A DNA stretch of 64,000 nt from Acidimicrobiia bacterium (GTDB lineage Bacteria > Actinomycetota > Acidimicrobiia > Acidimicrobiales > Bin134): NCBI GenBank assembly GCA_009842675.1, contig VYEX01000020.1:25021-89020 (forward strand), read 5' to 3'. Positions within the stretch are counted from its first letter, which is position 1. Each line of letters opens with the position of its first letter. Both the position numbers and the translations under genes were made by a program. The notes under the pieces were generated by a model. That model saw only the letters and a program-made list of their open reading frames with translations. It was not told where the DNA came from and ran no database searches. Positions 37,823 to 46,381 of this stretch are shown one piece after another.

Positions 37823-40132
37823 ATGAAGGACCGGTTTGTCGGTCAGCGAGTGACCCGGCGCAACGACGAGTATCTCCTGCGCGGCACGGGCCGGTACATC
37901 GACGACATCGTGGTGCCGGGCATGGTTCATGCCTCCGTTGTCCGCAGTCCAGTGGCCCACGGGCGACTGATCGGGTTCGAAAGCGCCAGCAATGGCCGGG
38001 CCACGATATACAGCCCTGATCGGCTGGCTTCGCTCATCCCCGGTGAGTTGCCCGTCCTTTGGATTCTGGGCGGTCAGCAGCAGCGGTCCACCCCGGTTGT
38101 AGACAAGGTGCTGCGATACGTGGGCCAGCCGATGGCGTTGGTCATCGCCGAATCGAGATACTTGGCCGAAGATGAAGCTGAGCAGGTAGGCCTCGACATC
38201 GAAGAACTAGATCCGGTGCTGGCCATTGATCAGGCTCTTGCCGCTGATGCTCCCTTGCTGTATCCCGCGGCCGGCTCCAATGTGTTGGCCTCTTTCGACG
38301 CCGGCGATGGCGAGGATCACACCGCTGCGGTGTTTGCCGCTGCCGACCGCACATTGTCCCTGAGGCTGCATATCGGCCGAGTTCATGGGCTGGCTCTTGA
38401 GGGTCGGGGCATTGTCGCGGTGCCCGAGCCTCGGGGGAAGCTCACCGTCTATACATCCACGCAGACCCCGCACTCGGTACGAGATTCGCTGTGCGAGTCG
38501 CTGGGATTGAACCAGAGCCAGTTGCGGGTGGTCGCCCCCGATGTGGGGGGCGGTTTCGGTCTCAAGGACCACGTGTACGAAGACGAAGTCATGGTGGCCG
38601 CGGCGGCATTGGACCTGGGGCGGCCGGTGAAGTGGGTTGAAGACCGATCGGAGTCTCTATTGGCCACCACCCACGCCCGCGACGAGATCCACGATGTGGA
38701 AGTGGCCTTCGACGAAGACGGAACGCTGCGGGGTCTGCGGCTCGACAGCTTTCGGAACGCCGGAGGACGGTTCGCGGTCTTCGGGGGTGGACCGCTGTTC
38801 ACCGTATTCGGGGTCGTGCCCGGGCCGTATCGATGGGACGCCGTGCGCTGCGTCGGCCGGGTTGTGGCCACCAACACCATGTCCACCGGCGCCTACCGCG
38901 GCTTCGGACAGACCCAGGCGGCATGCATCCGCGAACGGGTGGTTGACCTGGTGGCCGGGGAGTTGGGGCGCGACCCCGTGGACCTGCGGCTCCAGAACAT
39001 GATCGCCCCCGAGGAGCTGCCGTATCGGATTCGGACCATGATCGAGTACGACAACGGCGACTACTCCAAGGCACTGCGGCGCGCCCAACAGCTCATCGAA
39101 GACGGCCCGGCGGCAGCTGACGATGGACGTCTCCGAGGCGTGGGGTATTGCAGCTACGTGCAGATGGCCGGGATCGGGCCGAGCACGATGAACGAGTTCA
39201 TCGGCCTCAGCATCGGCGGGTTCGAGACCGCCACCGTCCGCCTTGAACCCGACGGCTCTGTCAGGGTGGCCACTGGAGTGTCTCCCCACGGCCAAGGCCT
39301 GGAGACGACGATTCCGCAATTGGTGGCCGACGAGTTGGGGGTGGAGCTGGAAACGATTGAGCTGGTACACGGTGACACCGACACGACGCCCTATTCCCCG
39401 TACGGGACGGCGGCATCGCGGTCAGTCGCTGTGGGCGGGGGAGCCGCGGTAGTGGCCGCACAGCGGGCCGCAGACAAGATCAGAACCATCGCGGCTGAAA
39501 TGCTGGAAGCCAGCCCGGCGGACATCGAACTGGGGGAAGGTCAAGCTCGGGTGGCCGGAACCGAGGTCGGAGTGAGCATTCCCAACGTCGCTCAACGGGC
39601 ATGGCAGGGGTTTCGGCTTCCCGAGGGTACTGAGCCAGGGATTGTTGCGTCGTACTCCTACGATCCCGCCAGCCCTACGTTTTCCTATGCCACTCATGCG
39701 TGTCTGGTGGCAGTCGATGTCGGCACCGGGCAGGTGGAGGTCGAGGACTATGTGGTGGTGAGCGACTGCGGCACCATGGTCAACCCCACCATCGTCGAGG
39801 GACAGATCGAAGGCGGCGTCGCTCAGGGTCTGGGTGCTGCTCTCATCGAGGAGTTTGTTTACGACGAACAGGGCCAGCCGAGATGCTCGACGCTTTTGGA
39901 CTATCACGTTCCGGACAGCGCGACAATGCCCGACATCCGCATCGAGCACTTGGAAATCCCCAGCCCCTTCACCCCCGGTGGCATGAAGGGCATGGGGGAG
40001 GGGGGAACCAACGGCGCGTACGCCGCGGTGGTGAATGCGGTGTGTGCTGCGCTGCCGGAGGTGGACTGGACAAACGTCGTCACGCCGCTGTCACCGAATC
40101 GAGTATGGGAGAAACTCCATGACGAATCCTGA
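37823..40132 (+). CDS. Molybdopterin-binding subunit of a xanthine dehydrogenase-family hydroxylase
   Basis: A 769-residue large subunit of the molybdenum hydroxylase family. It contains the N-terminal hammerhead domain (GRYIDDIVVPGMVHASVVRS), Moco-binding VAPDVGGGFGLKDHVYEDE, AYRGFGQTQ and the C-terminal GMGEGG with catalytic base Glu726. AYRGFGQ is closer to xanthine dehydrogenase than to form I CO dehydrogenase (AYRCSFR). Purine hydroxylation fits the neighbours. The [2Fe-2S] and FAD subunits are not encoded in this window, so its electron path must come from elsewhere. Its last 14 bases overlap the glutamine-synthetase-like gene. Confidence 0.87.
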   Translation: MKDRFVGQRVTRRNDEYLLRGTGRYIDDIVVPGMVHASVVRSPVAHGRLIGFESASNGRATIYSPDRLASLIPGELPVLWILGGQQQRSTPVVDKVLRYVGQPMALVIAESRYLAEDEAEQVGLDIEELDPVLAIDQALAADAPLLYPAAGSNVLASFDAGDGEDHTAAVFAAADRTLSLRLHIGRVHGLALEGRGIVAVPEPRGKLTVYTSTQTPHSVRDSLCESLGLNQSQLRVVAPDVGGGFGLKDHVYEDEVMVAAAALDLGRPVKWVEDRSESLLATTHARDEIHDVEVAFDEDGTLRGLRLDSFRNAGGRFAVFGGGPLFTVFGVVPGPYRWDAVRCVGRVVATNTMSTGAYRGFGQTQAACIRERVVDLVAGELGRDPVDLRLQNMIAPEELPYRIRTMIEYDNGDYSKALRRAQQLIEDGPAAADDGRLRGVGYCSYVQMAGIGPSTMNEFIGLSIGGFETATVRLEPDGSVRVATGVSPHGQGLETTIPQLVADELGVELETIELVHGDTDTTPYSPYGTAASRSVAVGGGAAVVAAQRAADKIRTIAAEMLEASPADIELGEGQARVAGTEVGVSIPNVAQRAWQGFRLPEGTEPGIVASYSYDPASPTFSYATHACLVAVDVGTGQVEVEDYVVVSDCGTMVNPTIVEGQIEGGVAQGLGAALIEEFVYDEQGQPRCSTLLDYHVPDSATMPDIRIEHLEIPSPFTPGGMKGMGEGGTNGAYAAVVNAVCAALPEVDWTNVVTPLSPNRVWEKLHDES

Positions 40133-41408
40133 CCACACAAGACTGCGGGTGCTCTACCCGGACATGTTCGGGTTTGCCCGCGGGAAATACATCCCGTTGG
40201 CCGCGGCCACCGGTGAAGTGAGCTACTCCATAGCCATCTTCGGGGTGGGCTACGACCGGGCGCTGATTCCCGCCCCCGGCGCCGATGTACTCGACGGCCT
40301 GGGCGACATGCGAGCGGTCTACGATCCCGAACGCGTAAAGGACAGCTGGCAAGAGGGAACCGGCGTGGTCATCGCCGATCTGCTCCAAGGTGGCAAGCCC
40401 CTCGCCATCTCGCCCCGCCATGCCTTGACCAAGGCGGTCGATGACCTTGAGGCATCGGGGTTCCGGGCTCGGATCGGTGTCGAGCTTGAGGCCTATGTGC
40501 TACAGCCCAATGGCAATGGAGGTTGGGAACCGTGGGACACCCCGGGCTCCTATTGCTATGGCACCGGCCCGCTGGTGGATCCCGTCGGGCTGCTGGACGA
40601 GATCATGGCCGCGGCCGAATCCGCCGGGATTGGATTGGAGACCATTACCAGCGAGTACGACACCCCTCAGTTCGAGGTCACCATCGAGCACAAGGAGCCG
40701 CTGGAGGCGATCGACAACACCTTCTTGCTAAAGCTGTTGTGCCGCGAGGTGGCTGCCCGCCACGGGCTCTTGTGGACTTTCCTCGGTCGGCCCTTTGGCG
40801 ACCGCGGCGGCAACGGCCTCCACGTGAACATCAGCTTCCAAGACGACGCTGGCGAGCATCTGTTCTGCGATCCGCAATCTGAAGACGGGCTTTCGGATAT
40901 GGCCCACCACGGTATCGGGGGAATGCTGGAGCACCACGAGGCGGTGACCGCGCTGTGCGCGCCCACGGTCAATGCCTACAAGCGGCTCATCCCCGGGCAA
41001 TTGTCGGGCTACTGGGCCAATTGGGGCTACGACCACCGCGCCGTGGCGATTCGCGTACCCAGCGACCGAGGGGCGGGCACTCGTCTGGAGAGCCGAGTGC
41101 CCGATGGAGCGGCCAACCCTTATGTGGCCACCGCGGCGCTGCTTCAGGCCACGCTCCTCGGCATAAGAGACGAGGTTACGCCGCCTCCCTGCGAGGAGGG
41201 CGACGGACTGGAGACCGCCAACACCGAGCGTTGCGCCCCTGCAAATTTGAGCTTGGCTCTGGATGCGCTTGAGACCGACGATGCCTTGATCGAGGCCGTT
41301 GGCTCCGAGCTAGTGGCCAATTTCGTGGCCATGAAGCGGGAAGAATGGCGTCGATTCTCCCAAGCGGTCACCGACTGGGAGCTCAACGAGTATCTGACGT
41401 ATCACTAG
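40119..41408 (+). CDS. Glutamine synthetase family ligase (gamma-glutamyl ligase-like)
   Basis: A 429-residue GlnA-fold protein. An N-terminal beta-grasp portion (FGFARGKYIP) precedes the catalytic domain with RIGVELEAYVL, GNGLHVNISF, YKRLIPGQLSGYW...YDHR and TRLESRVPDGAANPYVATAAL. It lacks the full adenylylation/type I sequence pattern, so a GlnA paralogue such as a gamma-glutamylamine synthetase is more likely than housekeeping GlnA. The ATG at 40119 lies inside the end of the molybdenum hydroxylase gene with GGGAGAA upstream, implying coupled expression and a role in handling ammonia or an amine from purine breakdown (inference). Confidence 0.82.
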   Translation: MTNPDHTRLRVLYPDMFGFARGKYIPLAAATGEVSYSIAIFGVGYDRALIPAPGADVLDGLGDMRAVYDPERVKDSWQEGTGVVIADLLQGGKPLAISPRHALTKAVDDLEASGFRARIGVELEAYVLQPNGNGGWEPWDTPGSYCYGTGPLVDPVGLLDEIMAAAESAGIGLETITSEYDTPQFEVTIEHKEPLEAIDNTFLLKLLCREVAARHGLLWTFLGRPFGDRGGNGLHVNISFQDDAGEHLFCDPQSEDGLSDMAHHGIGGMLEHHEAVTALCAPTVNAYKRLIPGQLSGYWANWGYDHRAVAIRVPSDRGAGTRLESRVPDGAANPYVATAALLQATLLGIRDEVTPPPCEEGDGLETANTERCAPANLSLALDALETDDALIEAVGSELVANFVAMKREEWRRFSQAVTDWELNEYLTYH

Positions 41409-41411
41409 CGG

Positions 41412-41443
41412 GTTAGCTCGAGGGCAATGCCAAGTGGGCTAAC
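41412..41443. terminator. Weak inverted repeat between convergent genes
   Basis: GTTAGC (41412-41417) and GCTAAC (41438-41443) pair. A second pair, GAGGGCA (41420-41426) and TGCCCTC (41452-41458), interlocks with it. This sits between the GS-like gene and the convergent fusion gene and may end transcription both ways. Confidence 0.3.
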
Positions 41444-41446
41444 GGC

Positions 41447-42976
41447 CTAGCTGCCCTCTCCATCGATGTCGGGTTCGAGTTCGAACAAGCGCAGTTCGCG
41501 TTCGGTTACTGCGTCGTACTGAATCCACAGCGGGTACCAGGCCACCGCAGTCTGCCATCTGGCCTCCCGCTCGGCACCGGCGAGGAGTCGAGTCCTCACG
41601 GGTGTCCTCTTGCCCCGATACACGATCTCGGCATGGGGGTTGGCCAGGAGATTGGCGGTCCAGGCTGGGTGGTGGTCGCGGGCGAAGTTGCTGCCCACCA
41701 CCAGAAAGCGGCCTTCTTCTAGCGGGACAGCGCCCAGCGGGGTTTCCCGGGTCTGACCGGTCTTGGCCCCCGTCGTGTAGAGCATCAACATGGGTTGGGC
41801 GGCGGAATCGAGCAGGGTGCGGCCCCGGGTGAGACGGCTGATCGCTCGATGGACCCGGGGGACCACCACGGGGCCCAGAGTGCGGAAGGGCCGCGAGAGC
41901 ACCACGCGGGCCGGCATTCGGAATCCCTTTGGGGGAGTGGGCGCGGCGCTGGGTTCGGGCACGGAAAGAGCTTTACCGATTTGGCGGTCGGAGAGGAGGC
42001 CAGCCTTGTGCCATGCAGCCAGGCTATCGGCGAACGTCTCTTCGATATCGCGGAACTGAACCCCGTATTCGGAGAGATCGCTGTCTTCTGACCCCTCCCA
42101 TTGGGTGAGGACGCTCATGCTGAATCTGTTCATGGCCGCATTAATCGGCACCACCCGCCGTATCGAATCAGCCAGGCGGCCCATCCCTCTCAGCGCCGAG
42201 GGCGGAAGCGGCATCATGGGGAACCTCCGACCAGTGAGGTTGCGGTAGATGGTGGCGAAAAGTTCCATGTCCACCAGATGGCCGCCGCACATGATCCGGC
42301 GGGGCCCATGGCCCTGTTCGAGCAGGGCCACTATGAGGGAGGCCATGTCGCGGACATCGGAAATGGCCACCGCGGCCCTGCGAGTGGGAAGGATCCCGGT
42401 AGCGGTAAAGCGAGCCATGTCTTCACTGGCCTCGCCGAAGGCTGAACCGGCCGGAGGGCCGATCACCGCGCTGGGGTACACGATCGCGATGGGGGCACCG
42501 TCAGCCTGAAGCTTCCGGGCCACCATCTCCGCGTCGGCCTTGGCCTGGCCGTATGTGAAACCCGCTGACGAAGGCGGGTGGTCGACGGTGAGAGATCCGG
42601 CTCCGGGTTCGAACAGGGCCGCAACGCTGGAGACGTGAATGATCGGGTCGAGGTCGAGGGCGTGAGCCTGATGAAGCACAAGTCGGGCCCCGGCGATGCT
42701 GTTTTCGATCCCCTGGGCGTTGCCCCTTGCGTCAAGCGATACGACAGCGGCGGAGTGGATGGCCGCATCGGCGCCGTCGAGGGCTGCCTCGACGGCACCG
42801 GGATCGGTCATGTCGCCCACGACATAGTCGATGGAGGGCAAGTCGAAGGCGGCGCGGAGGCTTTCAAGCTTCTGGGCCGACCTCACCAAGGCGCAGACTT
42901 CGTGACCAGCTTGAATGGCGCGCGCCGCAGTGTGACCGCCGATGAACCCCGTTACCCCCGTCATCATCACACGCAT
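41447..42976 (-). CDS. Fusion of an NAD-dependent epimerase and a Ddn-type deazaflavin-dependent reductase
   Basis: A 509-residue two-domain protein. Residues 1 to about 330 are an extended SDR with TGVTGFIGGH at the N terminus and FTYGQAK as the Tyr-x3-Lys site. Residues from about 365 are a Ddn/DUF385 domain with MLMLYTTGAKTGQTRETPL, LVVGSNFARDHHPAWTANL and NPHAEIVYRGK. Ddn proteins use reduced cofactor F420 (as in nitroimidazole activation in Mycobacterium) or related deazaflavins. Fusion to an epimerase suggests sequential redox steps on one substrate. The start ATG at 42976 begins at the SDR homology; the frame is open further upstream without support. Confidence 0.85.
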   Translation of the reverse strand: MRVMMTGVTGFIGGHTAARAIQAGHEVCALVRSAQKLESLRAAFDLPSIDYVVGDMTDPGAVEAALDGADAAIHSAAVVSLDARGNAQGIENSIAGARLVLHQAHALDLDPIIHVSSVAALFEPGAGSLTVDHPPSSAGFTYGQAKADAEMVARKLQADGAPIAIVYPSAVIGPPAGSAFGEASEDMARFTATGILPTRRAAVAISDVRDMASLIVALLEQGHGPRRIMCGGHLVDMELFATIYRNLTGRRFPMMPLPPSALRGMGRLADSIRRVVPINAAMNRFSMSVLTQWEGSEDSDLSEYGVQFRDIEETFADSLAAWHKAGLLSDRQIGKALSVPEPSAAPTPPKGFRMPARVVLSRPFRTLGPVVVPRVHRAISRLTRGRTLLDSAAQPMLMLYTTGAKTGQTRETPLGAVPLEEGRFLVVGSNFARDHHPAWTANLLANPHAEIVYRGKRTPVRTRLLAGAEREARWQTAVAWYPLWIQYDAVTERELRLFELEPDIDGEGS

Positions 42977-43036
42977 CGGAAACGACCCTAGCGGTCTTGG
43001 TCGGGCGGTCGCGCGTACCCGTCCCACAAGGCACGG

Positions 43037-43042
43037 TAGATT
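43037..43042 (+). promoter_or_regulatory. Candidate -10 box for the SnoaL-like gene
   Basis: TAGATT ends 6 nt before the GTG at 43049, giving a leaderless mRNA. There is no Shine-Dalgarno. Confidence 0.45.
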
Positions 43043-43048
43043 CCGCAC

Positions 43049-43480
43049 GTGGACCCGGATACCTGCCGTGCAGACAACCTCGAGCGGATTCGTGCTTATT
43101 TTGATCTCATCGCCACCGGTGATGTCGATGCACTTTCACAGCACTGGCACGACGAGATCATTTTTGAGGCTCCGTTCTCGTTTACCGGGAAGCCGTCGCG
43201 CACCGTTGGCAAGCAGCCGGTGTACGACAGGCTGTCAACGTCGTATGGCCTGGTGAGCATGGCCTTTTCCATCACTGAGATCTATGAGCTCGTCAATCCC
43301 GACCGCTTCCTGGTCGAATATGACAGCAATGGCCGCATGCTCGGCTCAGGTGAGCTGTACCGGAACAGCTACATCACCCTGGTGGAGATGCAAGACGGCC
43401 TGATCAGCCGATTCCGCGAGTTCTACGACTCCCAGCGGTGCGCCGCAGTCTTCGGGCCACTGCTCGGTCCCGACCACTGA
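43049..43480 (+). CDS. SnoaL-like (NTF2-fold) protein
   Basis: A 143-residue small cone-shaped alpha+beta barrel protein. The opening helix RIRAYFDLIATGDVDALSQH and HDEIIFEAPFSFTGKPS, followed by four strands ending ISRFREFYD, match the SnoaL/ketosteroid-isomerase-like superfamily. These proteins act as cyclases, isomerases, hydratases or small-ligand binders. No catalytic residue can be assigned with confidence. The GTG start is preceded only by a -10-like box. It is divergent from the epimerase-Ddn fusion. Confidence 0.72.
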   Translation: MDPDTCRADNLERIRAYFDLIATGDVDALSQHWHDEIIFEAPFSFTGKPSRTVGKQPVYDRLSTSYGLVSMAFSITEIYELVNPDRFLVEYDSNGRMLGSGELYRNSYITLVEMQDGLISRFREFYDSQRCAAVFGPLLGPDH

Positions 43481-43591
43481 CCTACGCTGCTGTGCTGGGG
43501 CGTGGCGAGTCGGTATGCGTTGGGCCTACCGTTGGCAAGCACCGTGGGTTCGGCTCAGGGCCGATGGGCTCACCAGGAGAAGGAGATACAG

Positions 43592-44704
43592 GTGACTGAT
43601 CGATCGGGACAGGCGTGGGAAGAGCTGGTAGCCCTAATGGGGGAAATCGAAGGCGACTGGTGGCGTGAGGCAAGGGGAATGCCGACCGCCAATGACCGGG
43701 CCGAGGCTCGAATCTTTGCCCTCAATAGTTTGCAGCACGCCCTGGAGTTCTGGTCGCAGGCTGATCCGGCTCGTCCATGGTTTTACCGGTGGTTCTCGCC
43801 AACCAAGAAACTGCTGGGGGACAACCCCGACGCTATCTACTACGGCAGCGTGATCGATCCCGATCGCGACTACGTGATCCGAGGGAATCTGGCTGGAGCG
43901 GTGTATACGTCATTCACGGTGGAGCAGGGGACAGGGGGTGGAGGCATGTCGAGGGCGCTCGGCGCCACGCTCAACGACGACGAGATCGATATCAACTCTG
44001 ATGGAAGCTACGAATTGCAGCTCAGCCAGAGCCCCCAGGCCGGCAACTGGCTGGCGCTTACGCCTGAATCCGGGAGCATCACGACACGGCACTACTTCGA
44101 GTGGGATCGCCCCGCCGCCACCGACCCGAATATGCATGTTCCGCTGTCTATCGAGCCGACGACCGATCCCGGCCCACCGGCGATACCCGACGACGAAGCC
44201 TGCGCGCAGGGTCTCCAGCGGGTGATCACCTTCCTTCGCAGCGTGACCGTGGACTGGCCAACCGGCCCCCGCGACATCCCGCTGGATTGGGTCTCGCCAG
44301 AGCCCAACCGTTTCACCAATCCTCCGCTGGATGAGGGCAATCGCGCCATTGGCTACGCCGCGGCCGACAACGCCTACCGCTCAACCCGCTATGAACTCGG
44401 CCCCGATGAGGCCCTCGAAATTCGGGGGCGCTTTCCGCAGTGTCGTTTCTCCAACGTGGTACTCAACAACCGGTTCATACAGACACCGCCGTACCGGAGC
44501 CGTCGGGTTTCCCTCAATCGACGTCAGACGGTGCTCGAGCCCGACGGCTCGTTCCGCATGATCCTGGCTCATCGCGACCCTGGCGTGACGAACTGGCTGG
44601 ATACTGCCGGCGCTCCCACGGGCACCCTGTTCTGGCGCTACCTGCTTCCCACCGAACAGCCCAGCCAGCTGGAAACCCAGGTGCTCGCGGTTGACGACGT
44701 ATGA
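43592..44704 (+). CDS. DUF1214-type protein, copy 1
   Basis: A 370-residue protein of unknown function. Tryptophan-rich DPARPWFYRWFSP and the pattern YVIRGNLAGAVYTSFTVEQG are followed by a C-terminal half ending GTLFWRYLLP, like DUF1214 proteins. No signal peptide or membrane helix is evident. The GTG at 43592 has an AAGGAG ribosome-binding site 7 nt upstream and is chosen over a longer frame opening at 43502. A second, divergent copy lies at 46.9 kb on the other strand. Function cannot be named. Confidence 0.65.
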   Translation: MTDRSGQAWEELVALMGEIEGDWWREARGMPTANDRAEARIFALNSLQHALEFWSQADPARPWFYRWFSPTKKLLGDNPDAIYYGSVIDPDRDYVIRGNLAGAVYTSFTVEQGTGGGGMSRALGATLNDDEIDINSDGSYELQLSQSPQAGNWLALTPESGSITTRHYFEWDRPAATDPNMHVPLSIEPTTDPGPPAIPDDEACAQGLQRVITFLRSVTVDWPTGPRDIPLDWVSPEPNRFTNPPLDEGNRAIGYAAADNAYRSTRYELGPDEALEIRGRFPQCRFSNVVLNNRFIQTPPYRSRRVSLNRRQTVLEPDGSFRMILAHRDPGVTNWLDTAGAPTGTLFWRYLLPTEQPSQLETQVLAVDDV

Positions 44705-44743
44705 CCGCCATCACAACTGGTGGGTAGAACCGGACCGACAGAT

Positions 44744-45505
44744 TCACAGGTCACGCCCGAGCAGGCTGAAGCATTGACCGGTGGGGCCGGCCTGGGTTGA
44801 GCGGGTAGCGAGGAACGCGACGTAGTCGGCCACCTCGCTCGGCTCCTTTACACGATCGCCGCCGAGGGCCGGCTCCAGTTCGTGCAGGCGCTGCATCGGC
44901 AGCCCTACCGTCCAGCTCAAGAGCTCGGTGGCAACCGCGCCGGGTACGATCTCGTTGACCGTGATTCCCCGGGGTCGGAGTTCTCGCGCCAGCACTCGTA
45001 CGTACATTGACACCGCGGCCTTGGCTGAGCAGTACGCGGCAGCCCCTGGGGAGGGTGAATGCCCTTGACCGGAGCCGATCATGATGATGTGCCCTCCGTC
45101 GCCGGCGGCAAGCAGCTCGAGTGCGGCGTCGCAGCAGTAGTGCACCCCATGTACGTTGACATCGAAGCAGCGGTCCCAGTCTTCGTCATCAAGCTCTCCG
45201 ACCGGCGTGAGCGGCTGCATCGCGCCGGCATTGTTCATCAGGATGTCCAGGCGTCCGAAGACCTCTTCGGTTCGGCTGAAGAGACTGCTGACCTCAGATC
45301 GAGCGGTCACATCCGTCACAACCACCTCGGCCCGCCCGCCAGCGGCCTGAATCGCGGACGCGACCTCGTTGAGCTCATGGGCAGAGCGGGCGGCAAGCAC
45401 CACGGAGGCGCCATCTTGGGCCAAGCGCTCAGCACTTGCCCGTCCGATGCCACGTCCCGCACCGGTGACGACTGCAACTTTCCCGATGAGTGGCTTCGTA
45501 GACAT
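44744..45505 (-). CDS. Short-chain dehydrogenase/reductase
   Basis: A 253-residue classical SDR. TGAGRGIG is at residues 14-21, then NNAGAM, then catalytic Ser in MIGSGQG with Tyr-x3-Lys in YCSAKAA near residue 158. All key residues are canonical, unlike the SDR at 428. The ATG at 45505 is preceded by AGGAGGGG. It is convergent with the DUF1214 gene and divergent from the toxin-antitoxin pair. The substrate is unknown. Confidence 0.88.
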   Translation of the reverse strand: MSTKPLIGKVAVVTGAGRGIGRASAERLAQDGASVVLAARSAHELNEVASAIQAAGGRAEVVVTDVTARSEVSSLFSRTEEVFGRLDILMNNAGAMQPLTPVGELDDEDWDRCFDVNVHGVHYCCDAALELLAAGDGGHIIMIGSGQGHSPSPGAAAYCSAKAAVSMYVRVLARELRPRGITVNEIVPGAVATELLSWTVGLPMQRLHELEPALGGDRVKEPSEVADYVAFLATRSTQAGPTGQCFSLLGRDL

Positions 45506-45657
45506 AACCCCTCCTGTGCCTATTGCGCCCTTGACAATAGATCGGCTGAACCTTGCCGCCTCTTTACCCAGAAGCGCTGGAAATCAGCAAAGAAGGTGGT
45601 AGTCCGCCAACGCCGGTTCTTTGGGCCAGCCAATTGGGACCTTGAGGATGGGCTAAT

Positions 45658-45674
45658 ACTTAGCTAAGCTAAGT
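45658..45674. promoter_or_regulatory. Perfect palindromic operator of the Phd/VapC module
   Basis: ACTTAGCT and AGCTAAGT form a perfect 8-bp inverted repeat around a single central base, ending 2 nt before the antitoxin GTG. It overlaps a -10-like TAATAC (45654-45659). Antitoxin (with toxin) binding here would block transcription, the usual autoregulation of such modules. Confidence 0.75.
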
Positions 45675-45676
45675 CT

Positions 45677-45934
45677 GTGACTGCTCACATCGTGAATACA
45701 CACGAGGCAAAGTCTCGGCTGTCTGAGCTCATTCGAGAGGCCGAGGGGGGTGCAGAGGTCATTGTGGCGCGCAATGGCCATCCGGTTGCCAGGATTGTGC
45801 CCTGGCGTCCTGCCCATTCTGTGCGGGCCCCCGGTGCCTGGGCCGGTCAGGTCGAATACGGCGATGATGTTGTCGGCTCCGACGAGGAGGTTGTCGCGAT
45901 GTTTGATGAGTCTGCCGAGGCCGACCTGCTGTGA
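45677..45934 (+). CDS. Type II antitoxin, Phd/YefM family
   Basis: An 85-residue antitoxin. The N-terminal DNA-binding and dimerisation domain reads VNTHEAKSRLSELIREAEGG and VIVARNGHPVARIVP, the standard Phd/YefM pattern. The acidic C-terminal tail (about residues 58-85, DDVVGSDEEVVAMFDESAEA) would wrap the toxin. The GTG at 45677 lies 2 nt after the palindromic operator with no ribosome-binding site. Its stop overlaps the toxin start (GTGA), keeping antitoxin synthesis ahead of toxin. Confidence 0.9.
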   Translation: MTAHIVNTHEAKSRLSELIREAEGGAEVIVARNGHPVARIVPWRPAHSVRAPGAWAGQVEYGDDVVGSDEEVVAMFDESAEADLL

Positions 45935-46311
45935 GGATCCTCCTCGACAGCCATGTGGCGCTTTGGTGGCTAGACGACCACGTCTCGCTTGGAGTCGAGT
46001 GCCGCAGGCAGATCGAGCAGGCCGATGAGGCGTTCTTCTCGGTGGTCACTCCGTGGGAGCTGGGGATCAAGCGAGCGCTTGGCAAGTTGACAATGCCCTA
46101 TGGGCTTGTTGATGCGCTCAGATCTGGAGGATTCATCCCGTTGTACATCTCGGTCGAACACGCTGAGCGCGCGCCAGCGCTGCCAAATCACCATCGAGAT
46201 CCCTTTGACCGAATGCTTGTTGCCCAGGCGCAGCTGGAGGCGTTGTCATTGGCAACTGCCGACGAGGCTTTCAACGCCTATGACGTCGAGTTGATTGACG
46301 CCCGAAACTGA
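45931..46311 (+). CDS. vapC: VapC-like PIN-domain ribonuclease toxin
   Basis: A 126-residue PIN-domain protein that presumably cleaves tRNA or rRNA when freed from its antitoxin. The acidic metal-binding residues are in place: Asp6 (LLDSH), Glu43 (TPWELGIKR), Asp90/Asp93 (HRDPFDRMLVAQA) and Asp111. The start GTG overlaps the antitoxin stop by four bases. Pairing a PIN toxin with a Phd/YefM antitoxin is common in actinobacteria. Confidence 0.92.
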   Translation: MRILLDSHVALWWLDDHVSLGVECRRQIEQADEAFFSVVTPWELGIKRALGKLTMPYGLVDALRSGGFIPLYISVEHAERAPALPNHHRDPFDRMLVAQAQLEALSLATADEAFNAYDVELIDARN

Positions 46312-46381
46312 CTACGGCTGCGAGCTTCCCGGCATCGATAATACCGCCGGAAACCCGACCTCACTGTGGAAGTGTTGGCGA

